Shown here: piece by piece, positions 55,149-64,000 of the stretch
Layout of the letters: each line of letters starts with the position of its first letter
Position numbering within the stretch: position 1 is the first letter of the stretch
Assembly (NCBI RefSeq): GCF_049933045.1
Contig: NZ_CP187926.1
Coordinates: 2,046,001-2,110,000, forward strand
Source: Pseudocolwellia sp049933045
Lineage (GTDB): Bacteria; Pseudomonadota; Gammaproteobacteria; Enterobacterales; Alteromonadaceae
Direction: 5' to 3'
DNA length: 64,000 nt
The notes under the pieces: generated by a model
Databases searched by the model: none
Told to the model about the DNA's origin: nothing
What the model saw: the letters and a program-made list of their open reading frames with translations, nothing else
Translations under genes and position numbers: made by a program

Positions 55149-56174
55149 TTAATAATTAAACCCTGAAGAATCCATAGAAATGTTTTTAATTCCAACGTCT
55201 GAAACCGCTACTATTTTGTTGTTAAACCATACACCTGCAATTAAAGACTTGCCATCAGGTTGCATTTTTAACGTATACGTATGACCATCATCTTTACTCT
55301 CAAGAACAACACCATTGTTACCTAAAATAAAAATTCTACCTTCATCTGATAATACGATTGAATTAAGTAAGGCTGTAGTGCCTGTTTCTCTTACCATCCA
55401 AGGTGTACCGTTTTTTAAGCTTCTAAAAACATGTCCGCGAAGCCCAACAACAAGCAAGTTACCTTCATTGGTTCTTGATAAGTCGAAGAATGAACCTCGG
55501 TATATTTCATCAAAAGATTCCCAAGTAAGACCAAAATCATTACTTTTAGCAATTAAGCCGACTTCACCAACTAAGTAAGTTGTTCTACCATCAGAAACAA
55601 TACGGTTAAAATGAGGAAGTATGCTTTCTCTTTCATCAAAATAAGCTTCTTCATCATCAACTCTAAGCTCTTCTAAAAACTCTTTATCTTCTTCATGTAA
55701 AAATTCTTCATGAAATTCTGATAACCAGGTTTTACCACCATCAATAGTTCTAAGGAATTGTCCGTATGCACCAACAGCAACACCATGAAACGGGTCTTTA
55801 AAAACGATATCTAATAAAGGTTTTTCTAACGCAGGATTTGAATATTGGATATGCCAATTATTACCACCATTTGTAGTTTTTAAAATAGTAGCGTCATGTC
55901 CGACAGCCCAACCAACAAGATTATTAATAAAAAAAACACTTGTTAATGTTGCCTGAGTCGGCGCGATAACTTGTTGCCAGTTATTACCATCAGTTGAAAG
56001 TAATATATGACCTCTTTCACCTACAGCGACCAATTTTTTTTGCTGAATATTGACGATATCAAGCAACAATGACTTTTCAGCTAAAGGTGCAAGAACGGAA
56101 GCAGAGGTTTCATTAGCCACACTTGTATTAGTGATACAAATACAGCTGAATAAAATGATTAAAATACGTAACAT
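55149..56174 (-). CDS. YCF48-like beta-propeller protein, exported
   Basis: The 341-residue protein has a signal peptide (MLRILIILFSCICITNTSVA, then NET). It contains repeated propeller blades of the type VGWAVGHDATILKTTNGGNNWHIQ and GVAVGAYGQFLRTIDGGKTWLSEF, like the YCF48 photosystem II assembly factor. An acidic insert (FLHEEDKEFLEELRVDDEEAYFDERES, about 170-200) interrupts the blades. In non-photosynthetic bacteria such proteins accompany RND exporters and probably act as periplasmic scaffolds. The RND gene starts right after its stop, so the two are translationally coupled. Confidence 0.88.
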   Translation of the reverse strand: MLRILIILFSCICITNTSVANETSASVLAPLAEKSLLLDIVNIQQKKLVAVGERGHILLSTDGNNWQQVIAPTQATLTSVFFINNLVGWAVGHDATILKTTNGGNNWHIQYSNPALEKPLLDIVFKDPFHGVAVGAYGQFLRTIDGGKTWLSEFHEEFLHEEDKEFLEELRVDDEEAYFDERESILPHFNRIVSDGRTTYLVGEVGLIAKSNDFGLTWESFDEIYRGSFFDLSRTNEGNLLVVGLRGHVFRSLKNGTPWMVRETGTTALLNSIVLSDEGRIFILGNNGVVLESKDDGHTYTLKMQPDGKSLIAGVWFNNKIVAVSDVGIKNISMDSSGFNY

Positions 56175-56452
56175 AAAAAATTAAAACTCCAATTTATTTA
56201 ATTTTATATTAGGGTCTGTTGTTTTTAATTTAAGTTTTGACTACAACTAAATTTAAAATAACAAAGTGAAGAAAATTGTTTTGGTGTTCTTGGCTTGAGC
56301 CTTTATGTAAGAACCTCATTTATACTTGAGTACAATAGTACTTTAACTATATTAAACAGTCATCAACGCTATTCATTTAAATCTGATTTAGCACGTATTT
56401 AAGTAAATAAAACTATAAATTAAAAGCTCAAACGCCTTTGTTTCAAACAAAA
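56175..56452. other. Intergenic region between YCF48-like and DUF1329 genes
   Basis: The DUF1329 terminator lies at its upstream edge, so a separate promoter for the YCF48-RND pair is expected here. It is AT-rich, and I see no gene or clear operator. Confidence 0.45.
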
Positions 56453-56474
56453 ACGGCTGGCAAAAGCCAGCCGT
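56453..56474 (-). terminator. DUF1302-DUF1329 terminator
   Basis: A perfect 9-base G/C-rich stem ACGGCTGGC/GCCAGCCGT with a 4-base loop is followed on the minus strand by TTTTTG, 19 bases past the DUF1329 stop. Confidence 0.85.
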
Positions 56475-56492
56475 CTCATCATGTAATTAAGA

Positions 56493-57869
56493 TTAACGAC
56501 GTCCTTCTCTTCTTAATGCTGATGGAGTAAAGTCAGAATCACTCTGTTCAGTCATAAAGTCATACATGTTTGCTTCATTATCTAACCCCATCGCGATATA
56601 ACGACGTGACTGTAAATCATGAAAGACTTCAAGCGTAGACCATTGCGTTGGAACTTCATAGTAATTTAAGCCATGCGCTACACCTACACGGTATAATTCA
56701 TCACGATTATCATAAATATCAGTTACAGCAACTTGCCAGCTATCTTCATCAATAAAAAACACACGTTTCTTATAAATGTGTCGAGTAGACGATTTAAGCT
56801 TCGCTTCAACAACCCATACACGATGTTTTTCATATCGTACATATTGTGGATTAATATGACCTGGTTGTAAAATTTGTTCGTACTTTAACTCATTGCTATG
56901 TAAGCGATAATCATTATATGGGATATATAATTCTTGTTTGCCTTTTAATTCCCATGTATATCGTTCAGGAGCACCGTTGTACATATCAAAGTCATCTGTT
57001 GTTCTTAAGCCATCTGACGCTGTACCTGGCGTATCATAAGCAACGTTTGGTGCTCTACGAACTCGGCGTTGACCTGTGTTGTAAGTCCAAGCTTGACGAG
57101 GTGTTTTTATTTGATCCATTGTTTCATGCACAAGTAACGCGGTACCAGCTAAACGTGCTGGTTCAGTAACTTTTTGCTTAAACTTGAATAAAATATTTGT
57201 TTCTTGCAAGTCTTCAGGCTTAGCACCTTGTACGTTATATGGAAGTATTAAACTTTCTTCAAAACCTAAGTAAGTATAATCACCACTCGCTGTTGGTGAC
57301 ACTTGACCACCTTCACGCTTAACCTGCTCACCACGATACCTAAGAATATGATTCCAGATTGCTTCTAATCCCGTTTTAGGCATTGGAAATGGAATACCTA
57401 CTGAAGCTTGTGTAATACCATTACCTTCTTCAACAAGTTCTGCGCGCGTCGAGTTTTCTTTTACTGCATCATATACATGTGCAGGAAACGATGCTGAACG
57501 TCGCGTTTGGTAAACATTCATTGTGTAAGTATCAGGATAAGTTTCAAATAACTTAACTTGACCTGGTGTTAGATTGCTTTTGTACTCATTTAAATTTTTT
57601 GACGTTATGGTAAATAAGCTTTTATCAGAAGCAAAAGGATCTACGTGATGTTCTCCTACAACATAACCTTCAGGCGCTTTAGTTATACCACCTGTCCATT
57701 CTGGGATAGAACCATCGGCATTGGCTTTTTGTTCTGCTCCCATAGGAGTTAATTCATTACCTAACTTTTTAGCTTCTTCTGCTGTAATTTTTGCTAACGC
57801 GCTACCACTAGTTAACACTAGAGACACGGCTAACGATATCATAGTTGTTTTTGTGAATTTTCTCATCAA
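56493..57869 (-). CDS. DUF1329 family exported protein
   Basis: The 458-residue protein has a signal peptide (about 1-26, cut after ALA, then KITAEEAKKLG). The mature part matches DUF1329: GAEQKANADGSIPEWTGGI near residues 43-61, the GNGITQASVGIPFPMPKTGLEAIWNHILRYRG core, and RRAPNVAYDTPGTASDGLRTTDDFDMYNGA. The fold is related to LolA/LolB-like lipoprotein-sorting proteins, which suggests carriage of a hydrophobic ligand through the periplasm. It is 8 bases downstream of the DUF1302 stop in the same operon. Function is inferred only. Confidence 0.88.
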   Translation of the reverse strand: MMRKFTKTTMISLAVSLVLTSGSALAKITAEEAKKLGNELTPMGAEQKANADGSIPEWTGGITKAPEGYVVGEHHVDPFASDKSLFTITSKNLNEYKSNLTPGQVKLFETYPDTYTMNVYQTRRSASFPAHVYDAVKENSTRAELVEEGNGITQASVGIPFPMPKTGLEAIWNHILRYRGEQVKREGGQVSPTASGDYTYLGFEESLILPYNVQGAKPEDLQETNILFKFKQKVTEPARLAGTALLVHETMDQIKTPRQAWTYNTGQRRVRRAPNVAYDTPGTASDGLRTTDDFDMYNGAPERYTWELKGKQELYIPYNDYRLHSNELKYEQILQPGHINPQYVRYEKHRVWVVEAKLKSSTRHIYKKRVFFIDEDSWQVAVTDIYDNRDELYRVGVAHGLNYYEVPTQWSTLEVFHDLQSRRYIAMGLDNEANMYDFMTEQSDSDFTPSALRREGRR

Positions 57870-57877
57870 AACAGCTC

Positions 57878-59917
57878 CTAAATTGAATACGAAATACTGA
57901 AAGAAATATAATCTCGATCAGATAATTGGTTAGTAGTGCCTACACCGTCAAAGAAACTGTTGTAGCTAACATCAGCTGTCCAACGACTTTGGTAGTCGAA
58001 TCCAACACCTAAGGCTACAGACTTTCTATCTTCTATAAACAAGAATAATGGATCTGGTGTAATACCTTCTACATCATGAGAAAATACAATTTTTGGCGAA
58101 ATATTAATTCCAGCAAATACGTTACTGTAATCAAGTTTTGCAACTGCACGATAACCCCAAGCGAAATCATCAGGGAAAGGATTAGCTTCTACACCATCTT
58201 GTAAGGCAAGCTCTAAACCTGGACTAACCGCAATACCTCCATTTCTAGCTGTACCTGGTCCATTCAAACGTAACACATCTTGAGATGGCATATCTCTGAT
58301 ATCAATACCACCGATTTCAAACAAAGTAGTGAATTGATTGGCACCAAATGATGGTCCCCATAAATGCGTTAATGTCATTTGGGCTTGTAAAGTATCTGAT
58401 AATATAAAACCATCTACTCTTTCACCTAAACCTACATTCGGTATTTGCGAAACACCATCTAAATCAGGTCGAATTCCTGCATTAGCTAACTGTTGTGGCA
58501 TAGCTAAATAAAGTAACTCAACATCATCTATTTGCAATGGTTCATCTTGACGATAAGTGACTTCACCCGCTACTGAAGTTTCACCTACAGTAGTATTAAA
58601 ACTAAACGCGTATAATTGAATGTCTTCAGCGTAATCAATTTCAACACGTGAGAAAGAAGCTAAATCAGTATAATTTTCATAGGTTATTTCGCCCGATGCT
58701 ATTTTTGCTACATCAGTACCTACTTGTGAAAAGTCAGCCGTTACACCTGAAAATACAGGACGTCTGCTGTGGTAGTTCATGTAGTACAAACTGACTTCAG
58801 TTTCATTAAGTGCAGGTAAATACCAAGATAAACGTATACCATATTGGCCACCATCTTCTGGATCATTTTCTGCATCTTCTTGTCTAAGGGTTAGCTTAGT
58901 AGGGAAACCACCTAAGTAGGCAGCTGCACCTTGCTCTACGGTAATAGCACCAGAACGAATAGTGTCACCTAGAATATTTAAGTTAGTAATTAATGAATCT
59001 AAATCCATATCAGGATTACTAGCGAAATTTAGCTGAACATTATTAAAGTGCCCACCATCGCCTGCAAAATCATTCGTTGAAAAATAACTTCCTGGCGCTG
59101 GTAATACTGTTTTTTCCCAGCTGTATTGATAGAACATTTCTACGTCAAAGTTGTCTGTAATACCAATTGAAGCCCAAACAGCGCCAAAAGGAATAAAGGC
59201 TTCTTTAAGTTCAGCACCTGGCGCTTTTAAGCGTGCAATATCTACTGGATTTAATTCACTAATACCATGTGAAATTAAGGTACTTTCACCCCAACTGATA
59301 ACCTGTTGACCAATACGAACAGATAAAGGCATTTCACCTAAATCAAAATCACCATATACAAAAGCATCTAATAAGCGAATATCACGACAAACTTGTTCAC
59401 GAGCTTCGTCATCACGACAAGGATTGTTTACTGTATTTGAAGAAGGATTAGTCCAAGCTCGGTCACTGTCCATCATCTCAAAATCGTAAAAATATGTACC
59501 ACGAGCAAATAGCCCGATGTTTTCATATCTAATTTCAAGATCATGGGTACCTTTGATAATTTTTGAGAAACTTTCGCCAGAATCGAAATTCAAATCTCCA
59601 TTATCACTGTTGGTTGAATAGTTACCAGCACCATTCCAAACTGTAGCCGCATCAGGACTAACGTTTAAGCTTGGATGATATCCAGAGAAATCAAAACCAT
59701 TATTTACATTGTTTGACTTACCTACGCTCGCATTCCAATCACGATTTTCTACTCTCCAGCTGCCTCCAGCTGAGAATGTAGAGTCAAAACTTATATCAAA
59801 ATCACCCAATTGAAAATTCTTGGCGTGTATCGGTGGTGCAGATAATGATAATAAAGCAATACTTATACTTGCAGCTACAGGTTTCAATTGAACCCAGCCG
59901 CGAGAGCTATTTTTCAT
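57878..59917 (-). CDS. DUF1302 family outer-membrane beta-barrel
   Basis: The 679-residue protein has a signal peptide (about 1-32, ending IHA). DUF1302 landmarks follow: FDISFDSTFSAGGSWRVENRDW at the mature N-terminus and IRIGQQVISWGES-like sequence (VRIGQQVISWGESTLISHGISELNPVDIARLKAPGAEL). It ends in alternating aromatic residues (YISFSISYSI) typical of a barrel's last strand. It is probably an outer-membrane channel or lipid-binding barrel working with DUF1329. It is the first gene of the pair, with a GGGGAGA ribosome site. Confidence 0.88.
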   Translation of the reverse strand: MKNSSRGWVQLKPVAASISIALLSLSAPPIHAKNFQLGDFDISFDSTFSAGGSWRVENRDWNASVGKSNNVNNGFDFSGYHPSLNVSPDAATVWNGAGNYSTNSDNGDLNFDSGESFSKIIKGTHDLEIRYENIGLFARGTYFYDFEMMDSDRAWTNPSSNTVNNPCRDDEAREQVCRDIRLLDAFVYGDFDLGEMPLSVRIGQQVISWGESTLISHGISELNPVDIARLKAPGAELKEAFIPFGAVWASIGITDNFDVEMFYQYSWEKTVLPAPGSYFSTNDFAGDGGHFNNVQLNFASNPDMDLDSLITNLNILGDTIRSGAITVEQGAAAYLGGFPTKLTLRQEDAENDPEDGGQYGIRLSWYLPALNETEVSLYYMNYHSRRPVFSGVTADFSQVGTDVAKIASGEITYENYTDLASFSRVEIDYAEDIQLYAFSFNTTVGETSVAGEVTYRQDEPLQIDDVELLYLAMPQQLANAGIRPDLDGVSQIPNVGLGERVDGFILSDTLQAQMTLTHLWGPSFGANQFTTLFEIGGIDIRDMPSQDVLRLNGPGTARNGGIAVSPGLELALQDGVEANPFPDDFAWGYRAVAKLDYSNVFAGINISPKIVFSHDVEGITPDPLFLFIEDRKSVALGVGFDYQSRWTADVSYNSFFDGVGTTNQLSDRDYISFSISYSI

Positions 59918-60235
59918 TTATGTTCTCCCCAGATCTAAAAATAGAGTGCTTACTTATTATAATAATACGTTTATTGTTATGTTCCCTTAAACGGGATAAA
60001 ACAATAATTGCATCATTTCTGAAAACTATCAAGCGTTAAGAAACCTAATTATTCCTCTTGTTTTTAGTGACTTATAAAGAAGATCAGACCACTTAAAAAC
60101 TAACGTTTAAAACACTTGTTTAAAACATCATTCATATTAACTATTAGCGCCTTACTTTCAGTAGCTTGTATCTACTCTGAGAAGGCGAACCTTGAACAGA
60201 GATGGTCAGACCACCGTTTAAAGCAGAAACTCTAA
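59918..60235. other. Upstream region of the DUF1302 gene
   Basis: It separates the DUF2835/pepN unit from the DUF1302 operon on the same strand. It should hold the DUF1302 promoter and the DUF2835 transcript end. Only a very small GGTC/GACC hairpin (about 60203-60215) is visible. No gene is seen. Confidence 0.45.
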
Positions 60236-60451
60236 TCAACGAATTTTTTCTAATAATAAAAATTTATTATTTTCTGTCTGCATACAAAAAAGTCCTTTAA
60301 TACCTGTTGATAATAAGTACTTCCTTATATGCATTGCTGGAAACTGTATACGCTGCCCTTCCGTACTCATTACCACGATAGTTGTAACTTTACCTTGGTA
60401 ATAAGGTAGGAAATCATCGTACGATATATTAATGTTGAAATAATATTTCAT
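60236..60451 (-). CDS. DUF2835 family small protein
   Basis: The 71-residue protein matches DUF2835 along its length: MKYYFNINISYDDFLPYYQG, VVMSTEGQRIQFPAMHIRKYLLSTGIKGLF and a final KFLLLEKIR. The family is small, cytosolic and of unknown function. It begins 13 bases after the pepN stop, so the two form an operon, an arrangement common in Alteromonadales and Vibrionales. Confidence 0.88.
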   Translation of the reverse strand: MKYYFNINISYDDFLPYYQGKVTTIVVMSTEGQRIQFPAMHIRKYLLSTGIKGLFCMQTENNKFLLLEKIR

Positions 60452-60463
60452 TATAGTAGGTTT

Positions 60464-63037
60464 TTATTTAAGTGCCGCATCCAGTTTTTCTTTTAAGTCT
60501 TTAGATAAGTTAGGTAACTGACTTAATTTATCTAATTCTGCTCTCATCAATTTTTGTCTGGTTTGGTCAAACCCTTTAAATTGGATCAAAGGCGTAATTA
60601 AGCGTGAAGCAATTTGCGGATTGATTTCATTTAATTTAATGATTTGATCAGACAAGAATTGATAACCTTTACCACTCAAGCAATGGAAATACTTTGGATT
60701 TTTAGCCGCAAAAGCAGCAATTAACGAACGCGCTCTGTTAGGATTATTTAGGCTAAATAACGGGTGTGCTGACAACCTTTCTAAACGTTCAAAAATATCA
60801 TCACTTTTTATAGATGCCGCTAAGACAAACCATTTATCCATTACTAAAACGGTATCGCTCCATTGAGTTTCGAATGTTTTCATCTGAGTATCAAATTCTG
60901 CCATATTATTATCGGCACTACATGAAAGCGCAGCAAGTGTGTCGGTCATGTTGTCAGAAGCAGTAAATTGAGCATCAACAAGGTCAGTTTCACTTGGAAT
61001 TAAGGCTAAGTAAGATAAACATACGTTTTTCAATGAACGATTAGCAACACTTGCACCATCAATGGCGAACACACCTTTATTCAATTGTGTATAAAGCGAT
61101 TTAAATGTATCGGCTAAACCTTGTGCTAATTGCTTTTTAATCGTGTCTATTGCGTCAACTAATGCTGCGGCATCAACATTTTCAATAGAGTCTGCAACTT
61201 CATCAAATGTAGGTAACGTTAATTGCTCAGCTTTTAATGCTGGATCGATAGAGCTTGTTAATATGTGATTAAAAGAGGCTATTACATTTTCAGATAACAC
61301 TTCTGATGGGTTATTTATTAATTTTTTAATCGTATTCTTTAAAAGTTGTTGCCCTGCATCCCAACGACAAAATTCGTCTTGAGCGTTAACCATAATTTTT
61401 TCTAAATCATGATCAGCTTGTTCAAAATCAACTTTTACTGGCGCACTAAAGTTACCTAAAAAGGCAAGTACGGGTTTTTCATCAAAACCATTAAAACTAA
61501 AACTTTGCTCTAATTGCGTTAATTCGACTAAATGGCTTTGAGAGCTTATTACATTATTTGGTTGAGCTGAAATTAACTCAACATTCACAGGCACATGTAA
61601 AGCGTGAGTTGCATGCTCTACTCTGCTATTTTTTTGCTTAAGATGAACAGTATAAGTTTTATCTTCTTGGTTATACTCTTCAGTTACAGTTAAAACAGGC
61701 GTGCCTGTTTGTATATACCATAATTTAAATTGCTCTAAAGAAATACCTGATGCGTCAGCCATAGCGTTAACAAAGTCATCACAAGTTACTGCCATGCCAT
61801 CAAAACGCTTAAAGTAAAGATCCATACCTTTTCTGAAATTGTCTTTCCCCAATAAGGTATGCAACATTCTTATCACTTCAGCACCCTTTTCATATACAGT
61901 CAAAGTATAGAAATTATTCATCTCCATTACTTTTTCAGGACGAATTGGATGTGCCATTGGACCTGCATCTTCAGCAAACTGTAATGATCTTAATACTCTT
62001 ACATTTTGAATACGGGTAACACTTGCTGAGTTAAGGTCAGCACTAAATTGCTGATCTCTAAAAACAGTTAAACCTTCTTTAAGACTTAGCTGAAACCAAT
62101 CTCGACAAGTAACGCGGTTACCTGTCCAGTTGTGGAAATATTCGTGTGCAATAACCGCTTCAATATTAAAATAATCAACATCGGTTGCTGTAGTTTCGTC
62201 AGCTAATACAAACTTACTATTAAATACGTTTAGACCTTTGTTTTCCATTGCGCCCATATTAAAAAAGTCGACGGCTACTATCATGTAAATGTCTAAATCG
62301 TATTCTAAGCCAAAGGTTTCTTCGTCCCATTTCATTGAATGTTTCAAAGATGCCATAGCATGATGGGCTTTAGATAAGTTTCCTTTATCAACAAAAATCT
62401 CTAATACAACTTCTCTACCTGAACAGGTAGTAAAAGTATCACTTAACAAATCAAAACTTCCTGCTACAAGTGCAAACAAGTAACAAGGTTTTGGAAATGG
62501 GTCTTGCCATTTTGCAAAGTGAGATCCGTTAGGTAAGTCACCTGAGTCAACTTTATTACCATTAGATAGTAAGAATGGATAACTAGCTTTGTCGGCAATC
62601 ACTTTAGTTGAGAAAATAGACATAACATCTGGGCGATCAAGGTAGTAAGTAATACGTCTAAAACCTTCAGCTTCACATTGCGTACAAAAAGCACCACCTG
62701 ATTTAAATAAGCCTTCTAACGATGTATTTTTAACAGGGTTAACTTGGGTTTCAATGACCAATTCAAAATCTGTTTCTGCTACATTTATTTCTAATTGCGT
62801 TGCTGTTTGAACATAAGATTCTGTTGGTAATGCTTGTCCATTAACAGTTATTGAAACGAGCTCTAGTTCTTCACCTTGTAATATTAAAGGTTCAACTTCG
62901 TCACTTGTGCGAGTAATTGACATCACGTTAGTTACAAGCGTTTGTGTATCGTCCAACTGAAATGTTAAATCGATAGTAGAAATATTAAATGCAGATTTTT
63001 TATAATCAGATAAATAACGGGCAGTAAATTCAGTCAT
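60464..63037 (-). CDS. pepN: Aminopeptidase N
   Basis: PepN is the main broad-specificity M1 aminopeptidase of gammaproteobacteria and trims peptides in the cytosol. The 857-residue protein has the N-terminal beta domain, the exopeptidase motif GAMENKG near residue 260, the zinc site HEYFH (298-302) with Glu321 as the third ligand, and the catalytic Tyr region (NNFYTLTVYEKGAEVIRM). The Ig-like and C-terminal helical domains are complete. It is followed by DUF2835. The order pepN-DUF2835-gdh-pyrD seems interrupted here by the DUF1302-RND cassette. Confidence 0.97.
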   Translation of the reverse strand: MTEFTARYLSDYKKSAFNISTIDLTFQLDDTQTLVTNVMSITRTSDEVEPLILQGEELELVSITVNGQALPTESYVQTATQLEINVAETDFELVIETQVNPVKNTSLEGLFKSGGAFCTQCEAEGFRRITYYLDRPDVMSIFSTKVIADKASYPFLLSNGNKVDSGDLPNGSHFAKWQDPFPKPCYLFALVAGSFDLLSDTFTTCSGREVVLEIFVDKGNLSKAHHAMASLKHSMKWDEETFGLEYDLDIYMIVAVDFFNMGAMENKGLNVFNSKFVLADETTATDVDYFNIEAVIAHEYFHNWTGNRVTCRDWFQLSLKEGLTVFRDQQFSADLNSASVTRIQNVRVLRSLQFAEDAGPMAHPIRPEKVMEMNNFYTLTVYEKGAEVIRMLHTLLGKDNFRKGMDLYFKRFDGMAVTCDDFVNAMADASGISLEQFKLWYIQTGTPVLTVTEEYNQEDKTYTVHLKQKNSRVEHATHALHVPVNVELISAQPNNVISSQSHLVELTQLEQSFSFNGFDEKPVLAFLGNFSAPVKVDFEQADHDLEKIMVNAQDEFCRWDAGQQLLKNTIKKLINNPSEVLSENVIASFNHILTSSIDPALKAEQLTLPTFDEVADSIENVDAAALVDAIDTIKKQLAQGLADTFKSLYTQLNKGVFAIDGASVANRSLKNVCLSYLALIPSETDLVDAQFTASDNMTDTLAALSCSADNNMAEFDTQMKTFETQWSDTVLVMDKWFVLAASIKSDDIFERLERLSAHPLFSLNNPNRARSLIAAFAAKNPKYFHCLSGKGYQFLSDQIIKLNEINPQIASRLITPLIQFKGFDQTRQKLMRAELDKLSQLPNLSKDLKEKLDAALK

Positions 63038-63169
63038 GGAGGTTCCTACAATTCGATGAAAATAAAGTATATATAATATATTGCTGCTTTTGTTGGAGTT
63101 TTATTCGCTACCAAAGTAAAAATAAAACAGCTCAAATATTTTATAAAAGTTTAACAGATTTAAAAAAAA

Positions 63170-63191
63170 AAAGCCTGTAGAAACAGGCTTT
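63170..63191 (-). terminator. Terminator of the second NhaC gene
   Basis: A perfect 9-base stem AAAGCCTGT/ACAGGCTTT with a 4-base loop is followed by ten T on the minus strand, 25 bases past the stop. Confidence 0.92.
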
Positions 63192-63215
63192 AATGATAAA
63201 AATTAGCGAGATAAT

Positions 63216-64000
63216 TTATTCAGCAACTAACTTTTTAATTTTAAATCCTGTGTAACCATAAGCAATAGCTAATACAGGATTAATGAAGTTAAAGAAGCAG
63301 TAAAAAATGTATTCATAATTGGTTAACGCTAAAACACCAAACATAAATGCACCACAAGTATTCCAAGGAATAAGTGGTGAAGATAAGGTACCTGAATCTT
63401 CCAGCGTTCTACTCAATACAAGTGGGTCTAAATTACGTCTTTTATATTCTTCTTTATACATGCGACCAGGCATTACGATAGAAATATATTGGTCTGCTGT
63501 AACTAAGTTAGTACCGATACATGTTGCAACTGTACTTGTGATCAAACCACCAACAGATTTCACAGAACCTAAAATGGCTTGAACAAACTTTTTCAACATA
63601 CCGAAGTGCTCTAAAACAGCTCCGAACATTAAGGCACACATAATTAACCAAACAATGTTTAACATGCTCTTCATGCCACCACCGCTTAACAAGCTATCTA
63701 AGTCAGAATCACCAGAGCTGATAGTAACACCATCAAATAAAGCGCCCCAAACCACGGTAATATTTGCTGTTAATGTATCAATACCGTTATCAGCTAAAGA
63801 TTTAATTAAGTCTGGTTGAAAAAATACAGCCCAAACAGCACCAAACAAGGCACCAATAGCAACAGCTGGAAATGCTGGCACTTTTTTAATCGCCATGGCT
63901 AATAATAAAAATACAGGAATAAGATTTAACGGAGTAATATTGAAATTAGCATCTAACTGCTTGTTAATATTTTCGACGGCTTCAAGTGTTACTGTAGTTT
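63216..64000 (-). CDS. nhaC: NhaC family Na+/H+ antiporter (5' end beyond window)
   Basis: The frame is open through base 64000, with LEAVENINKQLDANFNITPLNLIPVFLLLAMAIKK before the internal ATG at 63896, so the start lies outside. Motifs MFGAVLEHFGMLKKFVQAIL, TCIGTNLVTADQYISIVMPGRMYKEEY and LSRTLEDSGTLSSPLIPWNTCGAFM are typical of the larger NhaC antiporters. They differ clearly from the protein at 33448, so these are not recent duplicates. About 260 residues are visible. The protein exchanges sodium for protons in the inner membrane. Confidence 0.9.
   Translation of the reverse strand, partial: TTVTLEAVENINKQLDANFNITPLNLIPVFLLLAMAIKKVPAFPAVAIGALFGAVWAVFFQPDLIKSLADNGIDTLTANITVVWGALFDGVTISSGDSDLDSLLSGGGMKSMLNIVWLIMCALMFGAVLEHFGMLKKFVQAILGSVKSVGGLITSTVATCIGTNLVTADQYISIVMPGRMYKEEYKRRNLDPLVLSRTLEDSGTLSSPLIPWNTCGAFMFGVLALTNYEYIFYCFFNFINPVLAIAYGYTGFKIKKLVAE

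Overview
The window is AT-rich bacterial chromosome with dense, mostly single-copy housekeeping genes. The gene set points to a marine gammaproteobacterium of the Alteromonadales, most likely Colwellia/Thalassotalea-like. Supporting signs are a 180-kDa-type NAD-glutamate dehydrogenase, pepN next to a DUF2835 gene, long-form queF, FklB, and a DUF1302/DUF1329/YCF48/RND cassette. The order syd-queF-ppnN-xni-rlmM-DUF423-gcvA is the order seen in Escherichia coli with other genes removed. The genus is inferred from gene content only.

Layout. Bases 1-2650 hold a zinc-uptake locus: a ZnuD-like TonB receptor (cut by the window edge), a small CxxC membrane protein, and two adjacent Zur-like boxes. Bases 2.9-9.5 kb hold a PagL-like lipid A deacylase, a GST-fold protein and sbcDC. 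Bases 9.7-16.3 kb hold a YeeE/YedE transporter, an FMN glutamate-synthase-like protein, two different IS200-type elements, a GNAT acetyltransferase, a DUF3192 lipoprotein, a small KfrA-like protein and syd. Bases 16.3-24.9 kb carry queF, a diguanylate cyclase, ppnN, a frameshifted xni, a 361-bp MITE-like element, rlmM, DUF423, an alpha/beta hydrolase and gcvA.

Bases 25-33 kb hold greA, carAB behind an ArgR-type box, dapB and fklB. Bases 33.4-42.1 kb hold an NhaC antiporter with a possibly folded leader, an M48 lipoprotein protease, a MocR regulator divergent from a 3-hydroxyisobutyrate dehydrogenase-like enzyme, and a tandem pair of chemoreceptors. Bases 42.2-47.4 kb hold a conserved protein of unknown function, queE and queC (divergent), a putative rhamnosyltransferase and pyrD. 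Bases 47.6-64 kb hold the giant glutamate dehydrogenase, the RND/YCF48/DUF1329/DUF1302 cassette, DUF2835, pepN and a second NhaC antiporter that runs off the edge.

Common themes: pyrimidine/arginine supply (carAB, pyrD), queuosine synthesis (queC, queE, queF), sodium/proton exchange (two NhaC proteins) and outer-membrane modification. I found no tRNA, rRNA, CRISPR array, prophage or recognisable defence island. The least ordinary items are the tandem Zur operator, the A9 frameshift in xni, the nested-palindrome MITE, the chemoreceptor duplication with divergence concentrated in the sensor half, and the YCF48/RND cassette.
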